From: an uncultured Rikenella sp.
GTDB taxonomy: Bacteria; Bacteroidota; Bacteroidia; Bacteroidales; Rikenellaceae
Reading direction: 5' to 3'
DNA length: 17,693 nt
NCBI RefSeq assembly: GCF_910579375.1
Contig: NZ_CAJTUJ010000031.1
Span: 1 to 17,693 of the forward strand
Shown: piece after piece, positions 1-7,909 of the stretch
How positions within the stretch are numbered: position 1 is the stretch's first letter
How the letters are laid out: each line of letters starts with the position of its first letter
Made by a program: the position numbers and the translations under genes
The notes under the pieces: model-generated
Told to the model about the DNA's origin: nothing
Database searches by the model: none
What the model saw: only the letters and a program-made list of their open reading frames with translations

Positions 1-45
1 CCGAAATCGCTGAATCGCTTCTTTAGGCGTGGCGCGCGGTCTAGG
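1..45. repeat. Truncated right half of a hairpin repeat
   Basis: Bases 4-39 resemble the right arm of the tandem hairpins at 3101-3504: an AATC/TTC-rich block, then TTTAGGCGTGGCGCGCGG, close to copies 1 and 2. The left arm would lie outside the window. The unit directly abuts the hairpin module that begins at 54, so the two intergenic repeat families are joined here. Recognised by eye only. Confidence 0.5.
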
Positions 46-53
46 CACTTCCC

Positions 54-121
54 GGCTGGAACTGTTCTTTCTGTGAACAGAAAGAACCAAAGAAACTTTA
101 GAGCGCATCCCTGCGGGATGC
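54..121. repeat. Module of the X element: GGCTGGAACTG plus two hairpins
   Basis: GGCTGGAACTG starts at 54 and runs into an 11-bp palindrome, GTTCTTTCTGT (64-74) with ACAGAAAGAAC (77-87). A second hairpin follows, GCATCCC (105-111) with GGGATGC (115-121). The same order (GGCTGGAACTG, A/T-rich hairpin, CAAA..ACTT spacer, GGATGC-type hairpin) occurs at 5876-5942 and 7910-7976. The rest of the element as seen at 5876 and 7910 is not present. From 122 to 230 the sequence instead resembles 3580-3670 (GGCAGC.TCTACC and GTTCTT.GTTCG blocks), so this region is a mosaic. Confidence 0.6.
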
Positions 122-230
122 TTTGGCCGTGTCTGCCCGAATAAGACAAAAACCAGCATCGATATGGCAGCTTCTACCTCGGTTCTTGGTTCGGTTGCCT
201 GTCGTGGTGCGAACGAGGCGGCAGGCCGGA

Positions 231-2531
231 TCAGTGCTTCAGACCGGTCAGGGTGTGGAGCTCCGGTTCGGACGGGGTGGCCCAGCGCAAGGTGAGCTCG
301 CCGCCGTTGTTCATGTCGAAGTATTCGACGCGAAGACGGTGCCATCCCGCGGCTAAGGCGCGCTGGGCGGTGCGGGTCACAGGGCCGTGAGGGCCGTCGT
401 TGTCGATCAGCAGCTCGTCGTCCAAGAAGAGCCGCGATCCGTCGTCGGACATCAGTTCGAAGGTATAAATCCCGCTCTCGGGGGCTTCGAGGTAGCCGGT
501 GTAGATCAACCCCAGCCATTCGGTAATCCGCGGAGGAATCGCCACGCTGTCGAGGGTGTAGCTCCGCACGGCTTTCGCCCGTTCGATCTCTTCGCATTTC
601 CGACCCCGGAAGTCGTGGTAGAGCATCCGGACGCCGTTCTCTAACTTGCGGTCGGGCAGGGGCTGGGCCGGTGAATAGGTCTCTTTCCGATATTCGGCCC
701 GTTGCATGGCGCCTGCGGTGCCGTCCGGCCGGAAGGGACGGAAAATGAAATGGGTCGATTCGGTCACGGTGATCGGCCCGGTGTACAACGGCGATTCGAG
801 GGTGGGGAAGGTGCCGTCGGTGGTGTAGCGCACGTCGATGTTCGGCAGCAGGCGCTCGATTTCAACGACGGTGGTGTCGGCGAAGACGTTGAGGTCGTTG
901 AAGCCGGTTAGGTCGGGTATCCGGTAGTTGATGCCGCGGCGATCCAGGTAAGGTGCCTGGGCGGCGAACCGCTGTTCGAAGTCGGCCCAGTTCTTGGCTT
1001 CCGGCCGGGCCCATGCCATCTCGCTCAGGGCGAGCATCCGGGGCATGACCTGATATTGCATCCGCCGTTCGCTCGGGATGCGTTCGCACCAGACGTTACC
1101 TTGTACGCCCCGGATCCGGGCCTGTTGCTTCGGTGTGAGGTGCCATTCGGCTCGGTAGGCGGTGGGCTCGGTCTCGTAAATCCGCTTCAGGTCGCGACCT
1201 TGTTCGATGAAGTCGAGGTAGAGCAGGAAGTCGGGGCAGATGATGACGTCGTTGCCTTGGGCGGTGGCGGCGGTCACGGCGCCGGGGGCCCAGTCGCGCC
1301 ACCACATGACGGTGGCGGTCGGCGAGAGGCCGCCTTCGACGATCTCGTCCCAGCCGATCATCTTTTTGCCGTTAGACCGGAAGTGGGATTCCATGTCGTG
1401 AACGAACCAGGCCTGGAGTTCCTGTTCGTCGGCGAGGCCGTAGGTCTTGATCCGGGCCTGGCAGTCGGGACAGTTTTTCCAGTTGGTCTTTTCGACTTCG
1501 TCGGCGCCCAGATGCACGTATTCGTAGGGGAAAAGGGAGAAGACTTCGCTGTAGACGTTCTTGGCGAACATCAGGGAGGAGTCTTTGCCGGGGCAGAGGG
1601 GGGAGGAGAAGCTCTTCCCCCAGGAGGATTCGCCGGTGCAGGTGATCCACGGGTAGCCTTGCTGGGCGCCCATCAGGTGCCCGGGCATGTCCAGTTCGGG
1701 GATGACGTCGATGCCGCGGGCGGCGGCGTAGGCGACGATGTCGCGAATGTCGGACTGGGTGTAGAAGCCGCCGTAGAGGGTGTCGCCGTTTTCGATGCGG
1801 AGCAGTTCCGCGGGGAGCTGCATGTCGGGATTGTCTTCACGGGCGGCCATGGCGAGGCATTCGCGATCCTGGCTGTTCAGTTTCCGCCAGGCGCCGCTGT
1901 CGGTCAGCAGGGGGTATTGTTTGATCTCGATGCGCCACCCCTGGTCGTCGGTCAGGTGCCAGTGGAATTTGTTGAATTTGTAGGTGGCCATCAGGTCGAG
2001 GTAGCGTTTGACCTGGTCGACGGTGTAGAAGTGGCGGCTGACGTCGAGGTGCATGCCGCGCCAGCCGAATCGAGGGGAGTCGCTGACGGTGATGTAGGGG
2101 ATTCGGCTGTCGGTCGGGTCGACGGGGACGAGTTGCCGAAGGGTGGCTATACCCATGGCTACGCCGCGCGGACTGGCGCCGCGGATGACGATGCCGTCGC
2201 GATCGACGGTCAGGGTGTAGGCTTCGGGATTCGGGTCGTCGAGGCCGAGGTGAAGGTTGATGTTCCCGGTTTCGGCTCCGGGGGCGGTTTCGAGTTGAAG
2301 GGCGGAGGAGCTCCGCAGGGCTTCGGTCAGGTAGTTCGCTACGGGCTCCAGGGAGGAGTCGGCGGAGACGGTCATGCCGCTTTTCAGTTTATAGTTTCCG
2401 TCTCCGCGGGTGACTGAAACGGGCTGGGGGATCAGTCCGGCTTCGGGCAAGGGGAGGGGTTGACGACCGCAGGAGTTGCCGAGAAGCAGCATTAAGCCAC
2501 AGGCGAGAGGGGCGAGCAGGGTGGTTTTCAT
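231..2531 (-). CDS. GH20 beta-N-acetylhexosaminidase, lipoprotein with C-terminal PA14 domain
   Basis: This 766-residue enzyme should remove terminal beta-linked GlcNAc or GalNAc from glycans at the cell envelope. A lipoprotein signal ends in LLGNSC (Cys21), implying export and lipidation. A GH20b-like N-terminal domain (about 33-145) precedes the catalytic barrel (about 153-515). The barrel shows the family motif HLGADE, with Asp344-Glu345 as the substrate-assisted catalytic pair, and aromatic subsite residues in VMWWRDW (408-414) and GNVW (478-481). Residues 555-615 resemble the beta-sandwich following many GH20 domains (YTTDGTFP..SPLYTGP). Residues about 635-752 form a PA14 domain (YTGYLEAPESGIYTF, DDGSRLFLDD, HRLRVEYF), probably carbohydrate-binding. 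It starts 39 bases after rbfA on the same strand and may be cotranscribed. Substrate cannot be fixed from sequence; host mucin glycan or chitobiose use is inference. Confidence 0.93.
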   Translation of the reverse strand: MKTTLLAPLACGLMLLLGNSCGRQPLPLPEAGLIPQPVSVTRGDGNYKLKSGMTVSADSSLEPVANYLTEALRSSSALQLETAPGAETGNINLHLGLDDPNPEAYTLTVDRDGIVIRGASPRGVAMGIATLRQLVPVDPTDSRIPYITVSDSPRFGWRGMHLDVSRHFYTVDQVKRYLDLMATYKFNKFHWHLTDDQGWRIEIKQYPLLTDSGAWRKLNSQDRECLAMAAREDNPDMQLPAELLRIENGDTLYGGFYTQSDIRDIVAYAAARGIDVIPELDMPGHLMGAQQGYPWITCTGESSWGKSFSSPLCPGKDSSLMFAKNVYSEVFSLFPYEYVHLGADEVEKTNWKNCPDCQARIKTYGLADEQELQAWFVHDMESHFRSNGKKMIGWDEIVEGGLSPTATVMWWRDWAPGAVTAATAQGNDVIICPDFLLYLDFIEQGRDLKRIYETEPTAYRAEWHLTPKQQARIRGVQGNVWCERIPSERRMQYQVMPRMLALSEMAWARPEAKNWADFEQRFAAQAPYLDRRGINYRIPDLTGFNDLNVFADTTVVEIERLLPNIDVRYTTDGTFPTLESPLYTGPITVTESTHFIFRPFRPDGTAGAMQRAEYRKETYSPAQPLPDRKLENGVRMLYHDFRGRKCEEIERAKAVRSYTLDSVAIPPRITEWLGLIYTGYLEAPESGIYTFELMSDDGSRLFLDDELLIDNDGPHGPVTRTAQRALAAGWHRLRVEYFDMNNGGELTLRWATPSEPELHTLTGLKH

Positions 2532-2570
2532 GGTGTGTCCGGGGTAGGTTGTCTGGGTGTGTGGGTGGGG

Positions 2571-2918
2571 TTATTCCTGAATCAGTTTCTCGATGCGTTC
2601 GACGTATTCCAGGGAGTCATCGATGGCGAAGGCGATTTCGGGAACGATCCGGAGTTGGTTTTTCACGCGTTTCCCGAGTTCGAAGCGGATGGTGCCGGCG
2701 TGGTCGTGCAAGGCGGCGAGGATCGGGGCGCCTTTGTCGAAGGGGAAAACGCTGAGGTAGATTTTCGCAAAGCCGAGGTCGGGGCTGACGCGTACTTTCG
2801 ATACGGTGACCATGGCGCCTTGTACGAGATGGCGGGCTTCTTTCAAAAAGATGTCGCTGAGGTCTTTCTGTATCTGGCGGCCGACTTTCTGCTGTCGGGT
2901 GGTCTCTTCTTTTTCCAT
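2571..2918 (-). CDS. rbfA: 30S ribosome-binding factor RbfA
   Basis: This 115-residue cytosolic protein matches RbfA, a KH-like factor that binds the 30S subunit and helps mature the 16S rRNA 5' end. Visible family features are an N-terminal helix with KVGRQIQKDLSDIF (11-24), the strand block VTVSKVRVSPDLGFAKIYLSVF (37-58), RFELGKRVKNQLRIVPEIAF (78-97) and the C-terminal helix EYVERIEKLIQE. Length is normal for the family. The frame stays open upstream to 3125, but that extension is Arg/Pro-rich, reads into repeat DNA and lacks family similarity, so the ATG at 2918 is chosen. An A/T-rich leader without a Shine-Dalgarno precedes it, as usual in Bacteroidota. The GH20 gene follows 39 bases downstream. 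Confidence 0.9.
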   Translation of the reverse strand: MEKEETTRQQKVGRQIQKDLSDIFLKEARHLVQGAMVTVSKVRVSPDLGFAKIYLSVFPFDKGAPILAALHDHAGTIRFELGKRVKNQLRIVPEIAFAIDDSLEYVERIEKLIQE

Positions 2919-3100
2919 ATAATAATAGTGTTTGTTGTTTGAGTCTTGCGGAGCGTGAGGCGGGGGATAAAAGCAAGGCCGAAACCCTGCGGCTCTTTGA
3001 GCCGCTCGGGCCGGAGCCACCCCCGGCGTAGGCCTGCAACTTCGCGATGCTCGTTTCCGGCCTCGCTGGCTTCGGCCGGCTTTGGATTGAGGCTGTCTTA

Positions 3101-3173
3101 CGCGCGCCGGGGAAATCTTGTCCAAACGCGCAAGCGCATTTTGACGATTTCCCTCTTTAGGCGTTGGCGCGCG
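3101..3173. repeat. Tandem hairpin repeat, copy 1
   Basis: Nested stems: outer CGCGCGCC (3101-3108) with GGCGCGCG (3166-3173); GGGAAATC (3110-3117) with GATTTCCC (3146-3153); GTCCAAA (3120-3126) with TTTTGAC (3139-3145, one mismatch); tip GCGC-AA-GCGC (3128-3137). It is followed by a spacer, roughly shared between copies, containing GGAGGG.ACTGC and GGCAGCCTC, ending in TTCTTTGTCCGCGCGC, which is the left arm of the next copy. Confidence 0.75.
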
Positions 3174-3262
3174 TCTGTCCTACGGGAGGGTACTGCCCTT
3201 ATGTCGGGCGGGCGGTGCCTCCCGGCACTCAGAATGGGCAGCCTCAGCCCCAATTCTTTGTC

Positions 3263-3336
3263 CGCGCGCTTTGGGGAAATCTTGTCAAAACGTGCCAGCA
3301 CATTTTGACGATTTCCCTCCTAAGGCGTGGCGCGCG
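3263..3336. repeat. Tandem hairpin repeat, copy 2
   Basis: Nested stems: CGCGCGC (3263-3269) with GCGCGCG (3330-3336); GGGAAATC (3274-3281) with GATTTCCC (3310-3317); GTCAAAA (3284-3290) with TTTTGAC (3303-3309); tip GTGC-CA-GCAC (3292-3301). Relative to copy 1 the tip changed on both sides and remains paired. Start-to-start distance from copy 1 is 162 bases. Confidence 0.8.
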
Positions 3337-3430
3337 TTTGTCCGACAGGAGGGGACTGCGCTCGGGCCCCACGTCCCGTGGACGGGCAAAACTGCGTTTT
3401 GCTGCGGCAGCCTCTACCCCCGTTCTTTGT

Positions 3431-3504
3431 CCGCGCGCTGGCGGAAATCTTATTCAAAGCGCAAGACACTTTGAATGATTTCCTACTCCAGCAGTCGCGC
3501 GCGG
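3431..3504. repeat. Tandem hairpin repeat, copy 3
   Basis: Nested stems: CCGCGCGC (3431-3438) with GCGCGCGG (3497-3504); GGAAATC (3443-3449) with GATTTCC (3477-3483); TTCAAAG (3453-3459) with CTTTGAA (3469-3475). The middle stem differs from copy 2 at both ends and is still perfectly paired. The tip stem of copies 1 and 2 is replaced by an open loop. Start-to-start distance from copy 2 is 168 bases. Confidence 0.78.
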
Positions 3505-3597
3505 TTAGGCTAAGAAAGAATAGTAACGGCCGCCCGCCATGACGCGAACGCGTCGGCCGGGCAGGCCCTGCTTAAATAAGGCAGTGATAACCCTAGT

Positions 3598-3614
3598 AAA
3601 AGCCCCTGTGGGGC
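3598..3614 (-). terminator. Possible dsbD terminator
   Basis: Read on the minus strand, GCCCC-ACA-GGGGC (3614-3602) is followed by TTTTAC, about 66 bases past the dsbD stop. The stem is short and lies in palindrome-rich DNA, so it could simply be part of the repeats. Confidence 0.35.
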
Positions 3615-3679
3615 CCCGTGGTGGGCGAATGGCTGTGTCGGCCCAAATCTTCGCCCCGTTCTTTGTTCGTGTCTTGCTG

Positions 3680-5815
3680 CTACCGCGCGTTGCGGCGGTA
3701 GGCCTGAAGGCCGGATTCCAAAAAGTTGATGAAGCCGTTCACGTTCAAATCGTATGACCGAGGGGTCACCAACGGCTTCCCGTCGTTGTTCAGCAACACA
3801 TAGTAGGGCAGGGCGTTGATCCCGAAGCGTTCGATCTGGAAGGCGGCGTTGATCTTGCCTAAGGTCTTCCGCACTTTCCCGTCGGGGGTGGTCACCCAGT
3901 CGCTCTCCGGCAACTGCTTCTTGTCGTCCACGTAGAGGGCGATAATCACATAGTTGTCGCGCAGCAGCTTCTGCACGGTCGGATCGCTCCATACGTTGGC
4001 CTCCATCTCGCGGCAGTTCACGCAGCCGTGGCCGGTGAAGTCGAGGAAAACAGGTTTCCCCACTGCGCGGGCATATTCCATCCCTTGTTCGTAGTCGAAG
4101 AATCCCTCCAAGCCGTGCGGCAGATGTAAGAAGTCGCTGTACTTCGGCGCACCGCCTTCGATTTTCGAGCGGTCGAGCGATGACACCGCCCCTCCGCCGG
4201 ATGCAGATACCCCGCCCGCCGAAGAAGCCGAAAGGTTGAAATCCATCGTGGAGAGCGGCGGCAGATAGCCGCTCAAAGCCTTGAGCGGCGCGCCGAACAT
4301 CCCGGGGATCAGGTATACGACAAAGGCGAAGGTGATGATGGCGAGGAATAACCGCTTCACGCTCACGTATTTCGTGTCGCTGTCATGGGCGAATTTCAGC
4401 TTGCCGAGCAGGTAGAGACCGAGCAGGAAGAAGATCACGACCCAGAGGGCGATGTAGACTTCGCGGTCGAGCAGCCCCCAGTGATAGGTCTGGTCGGCGA
4501 CACTGAGGAACTTGAGCCCCAGCGCCAATTCGATAAAACCGAGAACTACCTTCACCGAATTGAGCCACCCGCCCGATTTGGGCAGGTTCTTGAGCAGCGA
4601 GGGGAAGAAGGCGAAAATGGTGAAGGGCAGTGCAAACGCTGCCGAGAAGGCGAGCATGGTGAAGATGGGTTCCCAGATCGCGCCCTGGGTCGACTTCACG
4701 AGCACGGTTCCGACGATCGGCCCGGTGCAGGAGAATGACACGAGCACGAGGGTCAGGGCCATGAAAAAGACGCCGACGAGGCCTCCTTTGTCTGCTTTGG
4801 AGTCGCTCCGGTTGACGAGTTTCGAGGGCATGGTGATCTCGAACGCGCCGAAGAACGAGGCGGCGAAGATCATGAAAATCAGGAAGAAAAGAATGTTCGG
4901 CAGCCAATGTGTGGCCAGCCAGTTGAAGATGTCGGCCGTCACCGAATCTCCGCCCACGAAGTAGGTGATGAGGATGATGGCGGCGATGGGAAGGGTGTAG
5001 AGGGCGACGATCGAAATCCCATAAAAGGTGGCCATAAAGCGCCCTTTTGCCTTATTGTCGCTCCCTTTCAGGAAGAAGCTGACGGTCATCGGAACCATCG
5101 GGAAGACGCAGGGGGTCAGCAAGGCTGCAAAGCCCCACAGGATGGCTTCGATGATGATGGTCCAGAAGCTTTTGCTTTCGTTCCGTTCGAGCCCTGCGAA
5201 GGAGGTTTCGCCGGAAACGGCGGCGGTGTCGGCGGTCGCTTCAGGGGTCACGAAGATGGCTTCGTCGCGCACCATCTTCCCTTCGGGATCTGCGGCGGCG
5301 GGCTGGTCGAGCGCGGCGGGGAGGGTGTCGAGTGCTTCGCCGGCTGCGGGTGTCGGCGGGGTCAGGGTGAGGGTGAAGTCTTCGTCGGTGGGGGGCAGGC
5401 AGCTCTCGTCGTCGCAAACTTGCCATTCGACGTTCCCTTTGATGGTGACGGGTTTACCCGCTGCGATGAGCTGGGGGGAGAATTTGAAGCGTTGCACGAA
5501 TTTCGCGGAACGGGCGAAGTAGCCGATCTCCATGCCGAAAATCTCGTCGTGTACGCGGGTCGGTGCCGGGCTCTGCTGGATGCCGCCGTCGAGCGAAACG
5601 CCGTTCGGCAGGGTGAAGGTAAAGGTGGTGGCGTTGGGCCCTCCGTCATACGGCCCGATGTCGTACATGTGCCACGGCATGTCGATGTCGGCGGTCATCT
5701 CGGCTTGCTGGCCGGTGGCGGTGAAACGCCAGCTCACAGGCTGTTCGACCTGGGCGTGGGCTCCCGTCCCGAAAATCCCGAGGAGCAGGGTGGCGAGGGC
5801 AATTCTGAATCTCAT
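3680..5815 (-). CDS. dsbD: Thiol:disulfide interchange protein DsbD (three-domain)
   Basis: This 711-residue inner membrane protein should pass electrons from cytosolic thioredoxin to periplasmic thiol proteins. A signal peptide (about 1-21, ending AHA) precedes a periplasmic N-terminal domain with the pair Cys134/Cys139 (VCDDESC). The membrane part (about 216-508, roughly eight segments) carries the paired cysteines Cys236 (LLTPCVFPMVP) and Cys363 (SFSCTGPIVG). A Ser/Gly-rich linker (528-548) leads to a C-terminal thioredoxin-like domain with the redox motif GCVNC (Cys598/Cys601) and the cis-Pro region INALPYYVLL. All three redox pairs are present, so the protein appears intact. It ends in Arg-rich YRRNAR at a TAG. 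Upstream, TATATTTA (5836-5843, minus) is a poor match to the -7 box. Confidence 0.92.
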   Translation of the reverse strand: MRFRIALATLLLGIFGTGAHAQVEQPVSWRFTATGQQAEMTADIDMPWHMYDIGPYDGGPNATTFTFTLPNGVSLDGGIQQSPAPTRVHDEIFGMEIGYFARSAKFVQRFKFSPQLIAAGKPVTIKGNVEWQVCDDESCLPPTDEDFTLTLTPPTPAAGEALDTLPAALDQPAAADPEGKMVRDEAIFVTPEATADTAAVSGETSFAGLERNESKSFWTIIIEAILWGFAALLTPCVFPMVPMTVSFFLKGSDNKAKGRFMATFYGISIVALYTLPIAAIILITYFVGGDSVTADIFNWLATHWLPNILFFLIFMIFAASFFGAFEITMPSKLVNRSDSKADKGGLVGVFFMALTLVLVSFSCTGPIVGTVLVKSTQGAIWEPIFTMLAFSAAFALPFTIFAFFPSLLKNLPKSGGWLNSVKVVLGFIELALGLKFLSVADQTYHWGLLDREVYIALWVVIFFLLGLYLLGKLKFAHDSDTKYVSVKRLFLAIITFAFVVYLIPGMFGAPLKALSGYLPPLSTMDFNLSASSAGGVSASGGGAVSSLDRSKIEGGAPKYSDFLHLPHGLEGFFDYEQGMEYARAVGKPVFLDFTGHGCVNCREMEANVWSDPTVQKLLRDNYVIIALYVDDKKQLPESDWVTTPDGKVRKTLGKINAAFQIERFGINALPYYVLLNNDGKPLVTPRSYDLNVNGFINFLESGLQAYRRNAR

Positions 5816-5875
5816 AAAACGATGTTAGGTTCTGGTAAATATATATGTGCGGTTTTTTGTGACTCTTTGGTGACA

Positions 5876-6144
5876 GGCTGGAACTGTACCTTTTCTGAAG
5901 AAAAGGTACCCAAAAGACTTTTGGAGGATGCTTACGCATCCTAAAGCTGCCGGCGGCCCAAGTCTCGGACTGTTCGTTGGGCTGTGGTTTTCCGGCGCGG
6001 GCGTATTAGGGTAATACTCGCATTATAGCGCCCCGCCGAGAAAACCCAGCCCGACAGATTCACGAAGACTGAGGACTGCGGAGCCTAAGGCGTAGCGTAG
6101 CTATCACGAAAGTTCTTTGCGCCGCTTTCTTACAAGAAAGCGGC
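5876..6144. repeat. Modular hairpin element X1
   Basis: In order: GGCTGGAACTG (5876-5886); hairpin GTACCTTTTCT/AGAAAAGGTAC (5886-5909); hairpin AGGATGC-TTAC-GCATCCT (5925-5942); GCTGCCGGCGGCCCAA (5946-5961); a long core stem, 5979-6003 with 6029-6052 (GGGCTG/CAGCCC, GGTTTTC/GAAAACC, GGCG/CGCC, GGGCG/CGCCC with small bulges), whose loop holds TATTA-GGG-TAATA; a 53-base block (6061-6113) nearly identical to 8084-8136; and a closing hairpin GCCGCTTTCTT/AAGAAAGCGGC (6121-6144). It fills most of the space between the dsbD start and the glnS end. No coding potential is supported. Its mechanism of spread is unknown. Confidence 0.75.
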
Positions 6145-6173
6145 AGTTCTATCCGGCACAAAGAATGTCAGAC

Positions 6174-6193
6174 AAATAACCCTACGGTTATTT
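6174..6193 (-). terminator. Possible glnS terminator overlapping the stop codon
   Basis: AAATAACC (6174-6181) pairs with GGTTATTT (6186-6193) around a four-base loop, straddling the glnS TAA (6188-6190). On the minus strand the stem ends GGTTATTTGTC, a weak U-rich tail. No stronger candidate lies nearby apart from the X1 closing hairpin. Confidence 0.35.
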
Positions 6194-7855
6194 TGCGGCG
6201 ATCTTGGCCCACGAGTCCTTGAGGCCCACCGTCCGGTTGAAAACCGGGGCGCCCGGTTTCGAGTCGCTGTCGGCGCAGAAGTAACCCAGGCGTTCGAACT
6301 GGAACTTGTCGCCCGGGACGGCATCCGCTAGCGCCGGTTCGCAGTAGGCCTGTACGGTCTTCAGGGAGTCCGGGTTGAGGTTGTCGAGGAACGAGCCGCC
6401 CTCGGTCTGCACCTCGTCCGGGCTTTCAACGGCAAACAGGCGGTCGAACAGCCGCACCTCGACCGGTACGGCATGCGCGGCCGATACCCAATGGATGATC
6501 CCCTTGACTTTTCGTCCGTCGGACGAGCCGCCGCCCAGCGACAAGGGGTCGTAGGTGCAGCGCAATTCCGTGATTTCACCCGTGGCCGGGTCTTTCACCA
6601 CCTCGTCGCACTTGATGAGGTAGCCGTACCGCAGCCGCACTTCGCCACCGGGTCTGAGCCGGAAGAATTTCTTGGGGGGCTCTTCCATGAAGTCGTCGCG
6701 TTCGATGTAGATTTCCCGACCGAACGGCACGTTCCGCCGGCCGGCCGATTCGTCTTCGGGGTTGTTGACGCATTCGATCTGTTCGACCTGTCCCTCGGGA
6801 TAGTTGGTGATCACGACTTTCAGGGGGTTGAGCACGGCCATCCGACGCAAGGCGGTCTTGTTCAGGTCTTCGCGCACGCACCACTCCAGCAAGCCCAGGT
6901 CGATGACATTGTCGCGCTTGGCCACTCCCACCTTTTCGGCGAACATCCGGATGGATTCCGGCGTATAACCGCGCCGCCGCAGGCCGCAGATGGTGGGCAT
7001 CCGAGGGTCGTCCCAGCCGGAGACGTATCCCTCTTTAACCAGTTGCAGCAGTTTGCGCTTGCTCATCACGGTGTTGGTCAGGTTGAGCCGCGCGAATTCG
7101 TACTGGTGGCTGGGGAAGATCCCCAGTTGCTCGATGAACCAGTCGTACAGCGGTCGGTGGACGTCGAATTCCAGCGTACAAATCGAGTGGGTGATGCGTT
7201 CGATGGAGTCGCTCTCGCCGTGGGCGTAGTCGTACATCGGGTAGATGCACCACTTGTCGCCTGTCCGATGGTGATGGGCGTGGATGATGCGGTACATCAG
7301 CGGGTCGCGCAGGAGCATGTTGGGATGTCCCATGTCGATTTTGGCCCGCAAGACTTTCTCGCCGTCTTTGTATTTCCCGTCGCGCATCTCGGCGAACAGG
7401 CGCAGATTCTCCTCGACGCTACGGTTCCGGTACGGGCTGTCGACGCCGGGCTGGGTCACGGTTCCGCGACCCTGTCTGATCTCTTCCTGGGTCTGGTCGT
7501 CGACGTAGGCCAGGCCTTTCTTGATCAACTCGACGGCCCAGTCATAAAGCTGCTCGAAATAATCGGAGGCGTAGTGCTCTTCGGCCCACTCGAACCCGAG
7601 CCACCGAATGTCTTCCTTGATGGAGTCGACGTACTCGACGTCTTCTTTCACGGGGTTGGTGTCGTCGAATCGCAAGTTGCACTTCCCGCCGTATTTCCTG
7701 GCCATCCCGAAGTTCAAACAGATGGACTTCGCATGCCCGATGTGCAGATACCCGTTGGGCTCGGGTGGAAAACGGGTGTGGACGCGGGGCTCGCCTGCGG
7801 CGATCGATTGCTCGATGATCTCTTCTATGAAGTTCAGCTTGTCGGTGCTTTCCAT
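6188..7855 (-). CDS. glnS: Glutaminyl-tRNA synthetase
   Basis: This 555-residue class I synthetase charges tRNA-Gln with glutamine in the cytosol. The ATP-binding signatures are present: PPEPNGYLHIGH (30-41) and VMSKRK (263-268). GlnRS-type features include RFDDTNP (62-68) and YDYAHGESDSIERITHSICTLEF (208-230). The C-terminal anticodon-binding beta-barrels fill the rest, with FRLRPGGEVRLRYGYLIKCDE and FERLGYF. Length and order are those of standard bacterial GlnRS, so no truncation is seen. A GluRS assignment is unlikely because of the GlnRS-type motifs and length. The gene lies between the two X elements and is divergent from folB, with its own -7 box at 7882-7889. Confidence 0.97.
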   Translation of the reverse strand: MESTDKLNFIEEIIEQSIAAGEPRVHTRFPPEPNGYLHIGHAKSICLNFGMARKYGGKCNLRFDDTNPVKEDVEYVDSIKEDIRWLGFEWAEEHYASDYFEQLYDWAVELIKKGLAYVDDQTQEEIRQGRGTVTQPGVDSPYRNRSVEENLRLFAEMRDGKYKDGEKVLRAKIDMGHPNMLLRDPLMYRIIHAHHHRTGDKWCIYPMYDYAHGESDSIERITHSICTLEFDVHRPLYDWFIEQLGIFPSHQYEFARLNLTNTVMSKRKLLQLVKEGYVSGWDDPRMPTICGLRRRGYTPESIRMFAEKVGVAKRDNVIDLGLLEWCVREDLNKTALRRMAVLNPLKVVITNYPEGQVEQIECVNNPEDESAGRRNVPFGREIYIERDDFMEEPPKKFFRLRPGGEVRLRYGYLIKCDEVVKDPATGEITELRCTYDPLSLGGGSSDGRKVKGIIHWVSAAHAVPVEVRLFDRLFAVESPDEVQTEGGSFLDNLNPDSLKTVQAYCEPALADAVPGDKFQFERLGYFCADSDSKPGAPVFNRTVGLKDSWAKIAAK

Positions 7856-7881
7856 AGGAATGTTCGCTTTGTTCTATCTTA

Positions 7882-7889
7882 CAAAGATA
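7882..7889 (-). promoter_or_regulatory. glnS promoter, Bacteroidota -7 box
   Basis: On the minus strand this reads TATCTTTG, an exact match to TAnnTTTG, placing transcription start about 20-25 bases before the glnS ATG. No clear TTTG -33 element is seen at the usual 19-21 base distance, where the edge of element X2 (7910) falls. Confidence 0.55.
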
Positions 7890-7909
7890 TTGTTTTTGTG
7901 TGTATGACC

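Larger units (their letters stand above)
2919..3679. other. Gene-free, palindrome-rich intergenic region
   Basis: This 761-base stretch between rbfA and dsbD holds no convincing gene; its short open frames are low-complexity translations of repeats. Bases 2919-3100 are mostly unassigned but include GCGGCTC-TTT-GAGCCGC (about 2989-3005) and a GCGGAGCGTGAGGCG stretch (2949-2963) like a block of the X elements. Bases 3101-3504 are three tandem hairpins (listed separately). Bases 3505-3679 contain GACGCG-AA-CGCGTC (about 3541-3554), GCCCC-TGT-GGGGC (3602-3614) and a CCCCGTTCTTTGT block (3656-3668) matching the spacer end of the tandem units. The repeats run to within about 10 bases of the dsbD stop codon. 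Confidence 0.7.

Noticed and set aside
2919..3125. N-terminal extension of RbfA to 184 residues
   Set aside because: The added part is low-complexity, reads into the hairpin repeat and has no counterpart in the RbfA family.
3101..3504. CRISPR array
   Set aside because: Units are about 165 bases, imperfect, and the spacers are themselves related; no cas gene is present.
2946..3678. Small protein genes within the intergenic repeats
   Set aside because: The frames translate palindromes into Arg/Pro/Ser-rich sequence, overlap each other, and change frame between repeat copies.
6121..6144. The X1 closing hairpin as a glnS terminator
   Set aside because: No U tract follows it on the minus strand (GCGCAAAG), and it occupies the position of the closing hairpin of X2.
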